The translations under genes and the position numbers were made by a program. From Smallanthus sonchifolius (taxonomy: Eukaryota > Streptophyta > Magnoliopsida > Asterales > Asteraceae), in contig CM042021.1 of NCBI GenBank assembly GCA_023525975.1, forward strand, positions 101,043,501 through 101,107,500: a stretch of DNA of 64,000 nucleotides, written 5' to 3'. Below, in pieces: positions 53,770 through 64,000 of this stretch (position 1 is its first letter; each line of letters begins with the position of its first letter). The notes beneath the pieces were generated by a model. The model was not told the DNA's origin. It made no database searches and saw only the letters and a program-made list of their open reading frames with translations.

Positions 53770-56215
53770 TGTCACACCCCCAAAATCCACTAACGGAGTT
53801 TTACCGTTATGAGCGTGACATACCAGGATCTCAGTCATTAGTTACGTTGAACGACTGTATATGAGTTTAATAAAAACACTAGTATTGCTCATAGTCACGA
53901 TGCAACACTAGTAAATGAAAATATTGAGTTAATGCGAAATGCGGAAGCGTAAAGATTGAAGGAAAAGCATGCGCCAAAAACAATTGCGCCCAAAACATGT
54001 AATTCGAAAATAAATAAATAAGTAAGTCCTGCGTTTGATAAATAATGAAACTCCAATGCATGCATGCCCTATCTCGTGCTCGTACCTTAATGACCTGAGA
54101 AAACATGCTAAAACGTGTCAACACTAGGTTGGTGAGTTCACAGGTTTCAATGTTTGTAAAGTTTACTAGATAAAACCATTAACAATTTATATCATAGGTA
54201 GCTAACCTAGTTACATGTTACTAAAGCGTTTCGACAGGAAAGCTGACTGTTTATGTTTGAACTGCCTCCTACCATGACTATCATGATCAATGGTAAATGT
54301 TTAGGTCAATGTAACACCCGTTCGACTACCTGTCATGTTAGCGCGACTAACGCGGGTGGGGCTTGTCAATGCCCAGTAGTACTACTCAAGATTACCTCGC
54401 TATCCCATATATTAAACGGTTCGATAAGTAGGACTTACATGATATTTTTGCGCTTAGTTCAACAAGTGATATAAATGAAATGTAAAATCTAAATGTTCGT
54501 ACCCATGTTTTCTCCCCCAAGTTTAAACCATAAGAAAAGGGGCCGTGAAACTCACCTTAGAGTGCGTGTGAAAGAAAGCGATCTTAGAATGCCTGACGAC
54601 TAACTGCCACCTATAAACACCGGTTTATAAGTGTGTGTTTGTGCAAGGCGATAGGAACCCTAAGTATCCAGACAATCTCATTGTTTTAAGGATTTAGAAA
54701 GTATTTATTAGTTTGACCAAGTTTGACTAAGTTTGACCAAGTTTGACTCGACGACCCGTTGGTGACCCGTTTAGTGATTAAATGTTTGACTTGCATAACA
54801 ACACGCCTAGCACACAAATAATTCACGTTTCATGCTACCTAAGTCATAACTAATTTAGCATGGCAAACTACGTCAACAATACACGTTAAACTAATTTATT
54901 TTTTTTAACAATATATATAAATTTAAGTTTTCGATGAATCACATCATCCATAACATGTTCGTATCAACATCCCATGTCTATCTACACATACTTATGCTTA
55001 ACAGATTACCATAACACACACCATTAAGTTTAGACATCAAGTTCCGAATCACAAAGTTTCCACTTTTAGTAACCTATGATCTATTTAAGCTATTTACATT
55101 CAATAATCCTTTAACGAGCCTCATTACAATCGTACTAACATACTAGAGTCAATTAATAACATCATACACACCTAGAAACCTTCACATTCAAAATCACTTT
55201 TTAACAAAGTTTCCTCTTTTAGTATGTCGTCCATTACACGCTTTGTTTACACAATTAACACGTTTAATCAATCCTAAATCATTCAACTAATATAATTACA
55301 ACTATATTAATAATAATTTACGTCTAGCATGCGATTCCTATACATCACATAATCAACAAAATTCAATTTACATATCGTATAACAACTAGGGTTTCATATA
55401 CGTTCATAAAATCATCAATACAATACAACAATATCAAACAACTAACTAATTCATTGTCATATTTCGAAATCATTAAGTTTGGATAATCTAGGGTTTCGAT
55501 CTCAAAAATAATAATGAAATAACGACGGAATTTAACAAAACGACTTACGTAGGAATGTTAGGAATGTCTAGACTAGCTCGTATCTACTTCCGGATTCACG
55601 ATCGAAGGTCGATTGAGGTGTGTTTGGGTTGCTTGAAGATCTCGGCTCAAGGGGGGGTGGGGGTTTGGGTCTCGACGACAACAAGGAAAAAATCAGGGAT
55701 TAGGGTTTAATTTTTTTTTTTGAAAGTTTATATATATCCTAATGGTATTCATGGGTTTTTCAATTGGGCTTCAGGCTTAATTAAGGCCCATAAACTCTAA
55801 TTAATTAAATAACACTTAATTAATAATTAACAACTTTCGATTATTATTTTTATAAAACTCTAACTTTTATAAAAATACTACATACGATTAACATTCGATA
55901 ACACATGCACGATAACCAGAATATTCACATAGTTCACGTAAAGTCACGTAATCACATAAAACTCATATAATTTATATTAAATATAAAGTATTAAATATTC
56001 GTAATATTTATCTTAATTAATCACCAACGTTCCGGGTTAGACTCGAGTGCGATTCGCCGTGTGTGAACTAACTGACACATTTAATTAACTTAATTAATTG
56101 CAATTCACGTGTGACTAACTGAGATAACTGTGAGATAACTGAGTTTGCAATGAATAATGTTTGAACTAACGAGGTTTGTGTTAACGGAGTTAACCTGGAA
56201 TTGCCGGATGTCACA
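53770..56215 (-). repeat. Gypsy-2 5' LTR
   Basis: 2446 bases. Minus-strand TATA run near 55740-55727 followed by an AAACCCTAATCCC leader start. Intron-like donor AAG|GTGAGTTTC at 54555 and acceptor TTTTCTCAG|GTC ending at 54095 (461 bases). The TTTGACTAAG tandem repeat at 54710-54748 has fewer units than in the 3' LTR, which accounts for part of the length difference. Confidence 0.93.
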
Positions 56216-56656
56216 GTTATTGTTACTGACAACACATTTTGGTTTTTGCATGCTAGTTACGAAGGTTTGATTGTACAATTTGGTTTCACAATAGTAACTC
56301 TACATATTTGCCTTATTAATAATGATTTGTATGGATTGTATGCACACAACACAATGATACTATTTGGAGTCAAAACCTATGTATGCTTACCAACTTTTTA
56401 GTTGACATTGTTTTAACCATGTTATAGGTACGAATGTTTGAGATTGATCAAGTTTGCTACACTTAAGTTGTGGACCTAGTTATTAAAATAAAAGAACTCG
56501 TTATGTATTTCCATTCTTTGTAATTGTTGAATTTTGTTTGGTTTGAACTTGAAATGAAATTTGATGCTTTAATATATTACAACATAGTCAACCATGTGCT
56601 CATGAACAATCTCCATGTCCCGCCCTGACGTTTCCGCCATCGATTGGGGTGTGACA
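56216..56656 (+). repeat. Gypsy-5 5' LTR, segment right of Gypsy-2
   Basis: Opens with the second target copy (GTTAT) and continues the Gypsy-1-like LTR: TGTTACTGACAACAC, CCAACTTTTTAGTTGAC, an acceptor-like TGTTATAG|GT at 56427, then the end GGGGTGTGACA at 56656. Confidence 0.9.
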
Positions 56657-57352
56657 GATTGGTATCAGAGCCTTGGTTATAGGGAATTAGGTTATTAGAC
56701 ACCCTTGACCTAGACTTTAACCATAGGACACCCATCTATGCCATTCTCTATGATTATGTGATATGTGCTACATGCTATGTGTTACATGCTTATTATTTTA
56801 TGTTTTAGCCTATTTGATACCTTAATTGTTAGAATTCATGACTTATTAGGTTACATCTAAATAATAAACTAAATAAAAAATATCCCTACCCATTTCATAA
56901 GCCTCATATCTTTCTTGCCTGCTTCTATGTCATCATCATCATAGCTTGTGGAACATCATACTCATAGACATTAGTCTATTAAATTTTCTTTACACCCCGT
57001 TAAGGTTTTAGACTTTGTTAATTATTAGAGGACACGTGCAATCTGGAAGGGTGACACATGTATTCTGGGTTTTCTGTCTAGGAAAGCATTTTATATAAAT
57101 TCCAATCAACCGAGGGATCCGTATGCTTTCTTGGGAATTCCCGGGATGAGTGTTTACTTATAGGCTAAAGCACGTCTCCTTGATAGTTATATGAGTTTAA
57201 TTAACCTTAATATGTCATAGTATTCAAGTGGTTATGTTACTATTTGAGTACAATCCGAACTATAAACTACTTATATTTATTTATCCTCTTGTTTGATCCA
57301 AGAAATTCAGATAAATTCTCATATCTCTCACTGTGTTGTTTAAATCTGTAGA
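56657..57352 (+). other. Gypsy-5 primer-binding site and leader
   Basis: TTGGTATCAGAGCC from 56659. Leader hairpin arms AGGAAAGCAT (57080-57089) and ATGCTTTCTT (57123-57132), one G-U pair. An acceptor-like CTGTAG ends at 57351, just before the gag ATG. Closely similar to the Gypsy-1 leader. Confidence 0.85.
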
Positions 57353-57629
57353 ATGCTTCCTCATCGTGCCAACAACAACAACAACAATAACAATGATCTT
57401 GCTGCTCTCCACACACAACTTGTGACCCAGCTTACTCAAGCCAATAACAACACCCATGGAGGCACCAGTGGTAGTGCTAATGGTGGAGGTGGTGGTGGTA
57501 CTAACCCGCCACAATGCACCTTCAAGTATTTCAATTCGTGTAATCCTCTCAAATTCTATGGCACCGAAGGAGCCACGGGACTCCTTCAATGGTTTGAAAG
57601 TATTGAGGGCACCTTCCTCAATATTTACT
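57353..57629 (+). pseudogene. Gypsy-5 gag, N-terminal 92 codons
   Basis: MLPHRANNNNN start, Asn/Gly-rich, then CTFKYFNSCNPLKFYG and WFESIEGTFLN, nearly identical to Gypsy-1 gag. Gypsy-6 interrupts it at 57630; the remainder lies beyond the window. Confidence 0.92.
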
Positions 57630-57715
57630 TGTAACATCCCAAAAATAAAATGACAATTATAATAACGGAATAAACAAACGAGGCATGACGAGTCGGGTCG
57701 GATGGGTCAGCGGGC

Positions 57716-57723
57716 TATAAATA
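57716..57723 (+). promoter_or_regulatory. TATA box of Gypsy-6 LTR
   Basis: TATAAATA in a GC-richer context, about 86 bases into the LTR, followed by a pyrimidine-rich start-like region near 57750. U3 would be unusually short (about 120 bases) and R plus U5 long (about 1850). Confidence 0.65.
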
Positions 57724-58075
57724 GCCTATGCCACTCTTTTTCTCTCATTTGCAACTTTTAGAGAGAGAAACCGTAGAGAGAGAAATTTGGCGGATCGACC
57801 CTAGACATCAGCAAAGTGTTACTCCATAACTCGTGAGAAGAACCTCCGGATCAGAAACTCGATTCAGGTAACGATCCGACCTAAATCTGAGTTTTAGTTC
57901 GTTTTTGGGTTTTTCGGGTTTTGGGTGAAAAGGTAAGGTTTGAACAGATGAAACTGAAAGATAATCATGGATTTGAGTTCCTTAATGGAAAACGAACGTT
58001 TTGAATGCAACAGGTTCGGGATCTTGACACGATCAGACCCGAATGCGAAAGTTAGGGTTTTTCGCGAAGAACAGG

Positions 58076-58267
58076 TCGTGCGCACTTGCTAAGTGCACAC
58101 GGAGCAGGTCCTGCGCACTTGATAAGTGCGCAGGAGGTGGAACCTGCGCACTTGCTAATTGCATAGGAGGACGGACCTGCACACTTGCTAAGTGCGCAGG
58201 AAGCATGGTCTGCGCACTTGCTAAGTGCGCAGGCAGCAGGGTCTGCGCACTTGGCAAGTGCGCAGAC
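58076..58267 (+). repeat. Palindrome array in Gypsy-6 LTR
   Basis: Six copies of CTGCGCACTT-GCT-AAGTGCGCAG or close variants, about 33 bases apart with 8-12-base spacers. The best copies form a perfect 10-bp stem. It lies in the transcribed part of the LTR. In period it resembles a CRISPR array but the spacers are short and partly repeated. Confidence 0.85.
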
Positions 58268-58474
58268 ATCAGAACTAATTAAGTGAAGTCAGTATGTTAG
58301 AATGGTTAAACCGTTAGAGTCGGGATTGGTCTTATGTGTATTTAACTAATCAATTCAGATCGGAAGTGACGTTGTTGGACCTTCGTTTAGGACAACCCAT
58401 ATTAGCGTATCAGGTGAGTTCTAGAGCCCTCTTTTAAATGTTTTGATTAATGTTTTGGGCTGGTGTGCATATTT

Positions 58475-58550
58475 ACGAAATGATGTTTTAATGAAATGAT
58501 GTTTTAACGAAATGATGTTTTAACGAAATGATGTTTTAACGAAACGATGT
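58475..58550 (+). repeat. 18-base tandem repeat in Gypsy-6 LTR
   Basis: About four units of ACGAAATGATGTTTTAAC with one or two changes, lying inside the intron-like module. Confidence 0.85.
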
Positions 58551-58860
58551 TGACGAAAAGAAAGGTTATGAAGTGTTTTTGCCAAAAAAAAGGTTTACGA
58601 ATGTTTATGAACGGTCTAAATGAGGAAATGTTTAATGAAAAGGGAAAGAGGTAAAGTTTTAAAGAAGTCATTACAAATCTAATATGTCGAATGAATGGAA
58701 TTGACGAACGAAGTCTGGGAATGTGATTCCCAGCCTTGTGGTAGATTATGGACAGCAAGCCATAGTTACCATAAGAACAACATGGCAGTGTCTTGGTGGC
58801 CTGTCGATGGTTTTGATGTTGTACAACTGGTAAGGGATAAGTGAATAAGGTATGGGAAAT

Positions 58861-59034
58861 CAATGACGGCGATACGTAACGGTTGATTTCCAAAGGGAAG
58901 ATGCGTGTTGGGCAATGACGGCGATATGTAACGGTTGACCCCACGCAATGAATGGTTGGGCAATGACGACGATACGTAACGGTTGACCCCACGTAGTGTA
59001 TTGTTGTGGCAATGAAGGCGATATGTAACGGTTG
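58861..59034 (+). repeat. Tandem repeat of 50-60-base units in Gypsy-6 LTR
   Basis: Four units starting GGCAATGACGGCGATACGTA and continuing ACGGTTGACCCCACG. The last unit is degenerate. Minus-strand ORFs here arise only from the repeat. Confidence 0.85.
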
Positions 59035-59602
59035 CCCACAACACCAAAGGTTCCTTCGGGGACACTGTGACGCGTAAAGAAAGACACAGATTTAGATAAT
59101 AATGTATGACTTAAATGAATGTTAAAAGTTTTAATGAACGATCCGTTTAAAAGGTGTTTATGATTTATGATGTTGATGATGATATGGGTACGAAACCTTT
59201 TTAAAGATGTTAGATTATTACATGCTTTTGTGAAAGGTTTTACTAAACGAATTAATGATATGTTTTTGGCAAATGTTGATGCTAAAGTTTTTATGAAATG
59301 CTAGAACTCACCAGCGTAGCTGACTTTTTAGTATGCACATTCAGGTTAAGGCAGGTATGGACGATGGACGGTGATGCTTGGCAAGCGAGAAGAGTTACCC
59401 GGTCGATCATGAAGACTGGCATCCCGTTATGAGTTGTTTATGTAATTATGTTTTAAACAATGTTTACGCTTCCGCATGTATGAACAGGTTTTTAGTTATG
59501 TTGAATGAATGATTCCGCTGCGTTATTTGATATTCATGTTTAAGAACTGTTTGTGAATGTGTAAATCCAACAAGTGAGGCCTCCCGGGTTTGGGGCCTTA
59601 CA

Positions 59603-59932
59603 AGTTGGTATCAGAGAAATAGTTTGAGAGATTCGGACACTCCCAGTGTCTGAACTTAAACTTTGAATGGGACCGAAAGCGGATGCCAGTACGGGTAACT
59701 CAAGCCAAAGCATCAGGTATGAAAAGTAGAGTATGTGTATGTAGTATGCCTTAGAAAGGGGTAGGTAAGGACTTGTGTTCTGATGGAATCACAAAGGTGG
59801 TCAAATAGAAATCGAAAGGTAGTGTAATGGTTAATTGCAGATGGCCAGTGTATATTAACATCTTACAGTGCTTATTGAATTCTATTTGTTAACTAGCGTG
59901 ATGACATTGGATTTCTTGTCTTGTAGAACGAA
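59603..59932 (+). other. Gypsy-6 primer-binding site and leader
   Basis: TTGGTATCAGAG at 59605-59616 matches Met-tRNA except for A in place of the final C. The leader is about 320 bases and ends in an acceptor-like TTTCTTGTCTTGTAG at 59926, six bases before the gag ATG. No AGGAAAG hairpin seen. Confidence 0.8.
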
Positions 59933-62900
59933 ATGGCGAGGAGAGGGAACAGAAGGCGTGGTGGCCGTACCGGTGGTCGTACCGGTGATCGAAATGGTAG
60001 GCGTGGCAGGATTCCTACGCGACAAGAGCACAGCGAAGAAGGAAGTGTTCACACTGAACCGACGGTTAGTGTGCATGGAACTGAACAGACACAAGTTGCA
60101 GAACAAACTTTCACTTTTGAACCAGAAGTGAGAGCAGCCATAGCTCGAGAGTTCTCCGAGTTGATGAAGAATTCTCTGCCAAGTCTGTTGGCAGAAGCAT
60201 TGAAGCAGGTCAATGGGGAAGGTGGGTCTAACCCGACGGTTGATACCCCGAACACTGAGGTAATCAACGCACCGCCTGCTCGCGGATGCGACTATAAGTC
60301 TTTCAAGGCATGTGACCCGCCAGTCCTAACAGGAAAGAAAGACAAGGTAGCTACGTTTGACTGGTTAATCAGTATGGAGGCTGCCATCCGTCTCAGCGAA
60401 TGTCGAGCGGATCAAGTTGTGAAATTTGCTGCTAACTCCTTGAGGAAGGAAGCATCCCATTGGTTGGAAGGTGTACGTCAGGCAAAAGGGAGCGAGATTG
60501 TGGATGCGATGATGTGGGCTGACTTGAAAACTTTGATGATCAAGAATTTCTGCCCAAGGAACGAGATTGAGAAGGTAGAGAGGGAATTTCTGGGTTTGAA
60601 GGCCGGGAACATGACGCACCGGCAATATACAACCCGATTCAATGAACTGGCACGTCTGGTGCCACACCTTGTCACTACTGAAGAGAGAAAGATTGCCTGC
60701 TATATTCAAGGGTTGCCGAACCAGGTCCGCACCTATGTTAAGGCAAACGCCCCTACTACCTATGATTCGGCAGTAGAGTTAAGTGGCGTGGTATTTGACG
60801 ATCTGGCACTGAATGTTGTTGCCGTTGAAGAGCAAAAGAAGAGACCGAGCTTCTCAAACAAGCGAACTGGGGGAAGGATGTTTGGGGCTCGTGATAAGAG
60901 AGCTCGGGTGAACGAGCCGACTGTTTGTAAGAAGTGCGAAAGAGAGCATGTAGGTGAATGCAGACTGGGATCTAACTTGTGCTTTAAGTGTGGCAAGACC
61001 GGGCACTACTCCCGTGAGTGCACACAACACTACAAGTGCTATAACTGTGGGAATGCCGGTCATCTGAGCCGGGAATGCACCAAACCAAGAATGGGTGAAG
61101 CCGGGAAGGGGAAAGGCCCGGAGAAGAGGGAAGAGAGGCCCCGAGCAAAGACTCGTGCGTACGCGCTGACGCAAGACCAGGCCAGAATGGACCCCGACGT
61201 GGCGTCAGGTACGTTTGTCCTTGACAACACTCTTGTTTCTGTGTTATTTGATTCGGGTGCCAGTAAGAGTTTTATATCTGCGACTTTTTGTAAGAAAGTG
61301 AAGTACGCTGTCAATATACTAGAAAGGGCCTTTAGCGTAGAAACCGTTGAGGGTAGAACTGCGAGAGTGACCGAGGTAGTTGACAACTCTACGATAAAAA
61401 TAGAAGGTCATAGGTTCCCTGTCAGATTGTTTGTTATGGTTTTGGGAGGGTTTGATGTCGTGCTGGGTATGGATTGGTTAACTGCCAACGAAGCACAAAT
61501 CATATGCAAACGAAAGATAATCCGACTCAAGGCTCCGGATGGTAGCAAAGTCGTGGTTTTTGGAGATCGTGACGTCCCGATGCCAAACGTCATCTCGATG
61601 ATTAAGGCAACAGATTACTTGAGGCACGGATGCGAGGCTTATCTGGTGTGCGTGATTGACAAGTGTAAGGAAGTGAAGGAACTAGACGACGTACTCGTGG
61701 TACGCGAGTACCCGGAGGTGTTTCCAGAGGATTTGCCTGGGATACCACCCGAGAGAGAGATTGAGTTCCGAATCGACTTAGTACCAGATGCCCAGCCCGT
61801 GGCTAAGGCTCCATATCGACTAGCACCAGTGGAAATGAAAGAACTTATGGTACAACTAGACGAGTTACTTGAGAAAGGATTTATCCAACCGAGCATCTCA
61901 CCTTGGGGTGCTCCGGTGTTTTTCGTAAAGAAGAAAGACGGTTTGATGAGAATGTGTATTGATTATCACGAGTTGAACAAACGTACCATGAAGAACAAGT
62001 ACCCGTTACCAAGGATCGACGACCAGTTCGATCAATTGCAAGGCGCAAGTTGGTTCTCAAAGATCGACCTTCGATCCGGGTACCATCAGTTGAAGGTGAG
62101 GGAAGAAGACATACCGAAAACGGCATTTCGCACACGTTATGGACACTTTGAGTTCCGCGTAATGTCTTTTGGATTGACGAACGCCCCTGCAGCGTTCATG
62201 GATTTGATGAATAGAGTTTGTCGACCAATGCTGGATTGGTCGGTAATCGTGTTTATCGATGATATCATCATCTATTCCAAGAATGAGGGCGATCACGCAT
62301 GTCACTTAAAGGAGGTGTTGGAGGCTCTGAAGAAAGAAAAGTTGTATGCTAAGTTCTCCAAATGCGCGTTCTGGCTTTGGGAAGTCCAATTCCTAGGTCA
62401 CGTCATTAACCCAAACGGCATTATGGTTGACCCAGCAAAGATAGTAACGGTAAGGGAATGGAATGTTCCTAAGACGCCAACTGAAATCCGTAGTTTCTTG
62501 GGATTGGCAGGCTACTATCGGAGATTCATCCAGGATTTCTCGAAAATAGCTTCGTCGTTGACAAAGTTGACTCGGAAGGAGGTAAAGTACGAATGGGGTT
62601 CAACCCAGGATGAGGCGTTTAAGAAATTGAAGGAAAAGCTAACTCAAGCTCCAGTCTTGGCCCTACCCGAGGGCAGTAAAGACTTGGTGGTATACTCTGA
62701 CGCTTCGGGTCAGGGATTAGGGTGCGTATTGATGCAACGCTGGAGAGTGATTGCATATGCGTCACGGCAGTTGAAGGTTCACGAAGTCAACTACCCGACT
62801 CATGATTTGGAACTTGCCGCTGTCGTATTTGGATTGAAAATCTGGAGGCACTACCTGTACGGGGTGAAGTTTACTATTTACTCCGAACACAAAAGTTTGA

Positions 62901-64000
62901 AGTACTTCTTCGAACAAAAGGAACTTAATATGAGGCAGAGGCGATGGTTGGAGCTCCTGAAGGATTATGACTGTGAGATCATGTACCATCCTGGAAAGGC
63001 AAACGTAGTGGCTGACGCTCTAAGCCGAAAGGATGTGCCTACTCCTATTAGAGTGAAAGCTTGCCAGTTGGTGGTAACATCGGATGTGATGAGAGAAATC
63101 AAAAGAGCTCAAGATGAGGCACTTGAAGAAGAAAACATAAAGAAGGAAAGAATGGTTGGCCAACAGGACAAGTTGGAATATAACACCCTTGGTGTTAGGA
63201 CACGTTTTGGACGGGTATGGATACCTATGGGTGGCGAGCTTAGAACCAAAATCTTGGATGAGGCGCATAAGTCTCGTTACTCTATCCATCCCGGTACCAA
63301 TAAAATGTACCAAGATCTGAGAAAGGAATACTGGTGGCCTGGAATGAAACGTGATGTGACGAAGTATGTAAGCAAGTGCTTGACTTTCTCGCAAGTAAAG
63401 GCCGAGCACCAGAAACCGTATGGAAAGATTCAACCACTTGATATACCGAAATGGAAGTGGGAACACATTACCATGTACTTCATAACTAAGCTACCTCGCA
63501 CAGCTAAAGGTCATGACACCATTTGGGTAATTGTGGACCGATTAACGAAGAGTGCTCATTTCCTGCCTATCCGCGAGACGTTCTCGTCAGAGAGGTTAGC
63601 GGAAGTGTTTATTAATGAAATAATAGCACAGCATGGGATGCCATTGACGATCGTATCTGACCGGGACACACGATTCACATCGAAGTTCTGAAAAAGATTT
63701 CATGAGGCGATGGGCACGAGGCTTAATATCAGCACAGCATTCCACCCGCAAACGGATGGTCAGTCCGAAAGGACCATTCAGACATTGGAGGATATGCTCC
63801 GTGCTTGTATTATCGACTTCGATGGCAGTTGGGACAGCCACCTGCCGTTAGCTGAATTCTCCTACAACAATAGTCATCACACGACGATAGGCATGCCGCC
63901 TTACGAAATGTTGTATGGGAGAAGATGTAGGACCCCGGTTTGTTGGGGTGAGATTGGACAGAAGGAATTAGGAAGTCTCGAAGTCGTAAGAGAGACGTCG
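59933..64000 (+). pseudogene. Gypsy-6 gag-pol, one stop and several lost catalytic residues
   Basis: Open for 1252 codons, TGA at 63689-63691, then open in the same frame to the edge. The Arg/Gly-rich N-terminus (RRGNRRRGGRTGGRTG) may bind RNA. Gag core about 115-290, CCHC knuckles near 350 (CFKCGKTGHYSREC) and 370 (CYNCGNAGHLSREC), protease LFDSGASKSF near 439, RT with FIDDIIIYSK near 774, RNase H (VVYSDASGQGLG) near 921, integrase zinc finger near 1112. Oddities: IDYHELNK where R is usual, YSEHKSL for TDHKSL (RNase H aspartate), CLTFSQVKAEH (zinc cysteine lost), ITMYFITKLP (first integrase aspartate lost). With the stop these make it dead. Confidence 0.93.

Larger units (their letters stand above)
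18548..56215 (-). mobile_element. Gypsy-2: full-length Ty3/Gypsy element split by Copia-B
   Basis: LTRs of 2457 (18548-21004) and 2446 bases (53770-56215) flank a gag-pol pseudogene on the minus strand that is split by Copia-B. The target duplication is GTGAT at 18543-18547 against GTTAT at 56216-56220, one mismatch; comparison with the uninterrupted Gypsy-1 LTR (GGTGACTGTTACTGAC) supports the junction. The integrase tail has a chromodomain-like end (KYPHLF). LTR divergence is plainly higher than in Gypsy-3 or Gypsy-4. Confidence 0.9.
18300..57629 (+). mobile_element. Gypsy-5: Ty3/Gypsy element, 5' part, split by Gypsy-2
   Basis: The LTR 3' part (about 18300-18547 and 56216-56656), primer-binding site, leader and the first 92 codons of gag are present. 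Gypsy-2 is inserted in the LTR and Gypsy-6 in gag. The gag and leader closely resemble Gypsy-1. The LTR start is not located; pol and the 3' LTR must lie beyond 64000. Confidence 0.8.
58414..59344 (+). other. Intron-like module in Gypsy-6 LTR
   Basis: CAG|GTGAGTT donor at 58414 and acceptor TGCACATTCAG|GT ending at 59344, 931 bases, preceded by CTCACCAGCGTAGCTGAC, which corresponds to the CACCAAC...GTTGAC motif of the other families. Two tandem repeats lie inside. Confidence 0.55.
57630..59602 (+). repeat. Gypsy-6 5' LTR
   Basis: TGTAACATCCC to GGGGCCTTACA, 1973 bases, followed two bases later by the primer-binding site. It contains a TATA box, a palindrome array, two tandem repeats and an intron-like module, listed separately. 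The partner LTR is outside the window. Confidence 0.9.
57630..64000 (+). mobile_element. Gypsy-6: Ty3/Gypsy element, 5' part
   Basis: 5' LTR 57630-59602, primer-binding site, leader and gag-pol running off the right edge inside integrase. The LTR is unrelated in sequence to the other Gypsy LTRs but has the same donor/acceptor layout. The expected target duplication on the left is TTACT (57625-57629); the right end is outside the window. Confidence 0.92.

Noticed and set aside
58076..58267. CRISPR-like array
   Set aside because: The spacing is regular, but spacers are only 8-12 bases and similar to one another, the sequence is plant LTR and no cas gene is present.

Overview
The window looks like intergenic heterochromatin of a large plant nuclear genome, probably a member of the daisy family (Asteraceae). 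That guess rests on recalled similarity of the gag and env-like proteins to retroelement proteins common in that family; no search was run. I see no intact host gene. Essentially all 64 kb is LTR retrotransposon inserted into LTR retrotransposon. The only host-derived coding sequence recognised is one degenerate ubiquitin unit inside a Copia element.

Layout, using local names. Copia-A (minus strand; 1-731, 10199-12722) is the outermost element, with its 3' LTR at the left edge and its 5' half missing. Gypsy-1 (plus; 732-10193, target-site duplication TATGG) sits in its 3' region. Element-C, a SIRE-like Copia (minus; from 12723), interrupts the Copia-A integrase and shows its LTR and a long env-like ORF. 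Gypsy-5 (plus; about 18300-18547 and 56216-57629) lies to its right. Gypsy-2 (minus; 18548-56215) is inserted in the Gypsy-5 LTR. Copia-B (SIRE-like, minus; 22419-49959, duplication CTAGG) is inserted in the Gypsy-2 pol. Gypsy-3 (minus; 24030-41513, duplication CCCTG) is inserted in the Copia-B env-like region. Gypsy-4 (plus; 25363-34298, duplication CTAGG) is inserted in the Gypsy-3 LTR. Gypsy-6 (plus; 57630 to beyond 64000) is inserted in the Gypsy-5 gag. The nest reaches seven levels if Gypsy-5 lies inside Element-C.

Coding state. Gypsy-1 has a complete gag-pol with one in-frame stop. Gypsy-6 has a long gag-pol with one stop and several lost catalytic residues. Gypsy-2, Copia-A, Copia-B and Element-C are pseudogenes. 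Gypsy-4 has an open gag but no usable pol. Gypsy-3 has neither gag nor pol; it carries a proline-rich, coiled-coil, C-terminally membrane-anchored ORF in the gag position.

Shared non-coding architecture is the most interesting content. All six Gypsy families carry a sense-strand splice donor (GTGAGT) in the LTR, a downstream acceptor-like AG|GT in the same LTR, and an acceptor-like AG just before the first ATG. Four carry a leader hairpin with compensating base changes. Several unrelated LTR families carry arrays of family-specific palindromes. The Gypsy-4 LTR contains a tRNA-like segment followed by a T-run.
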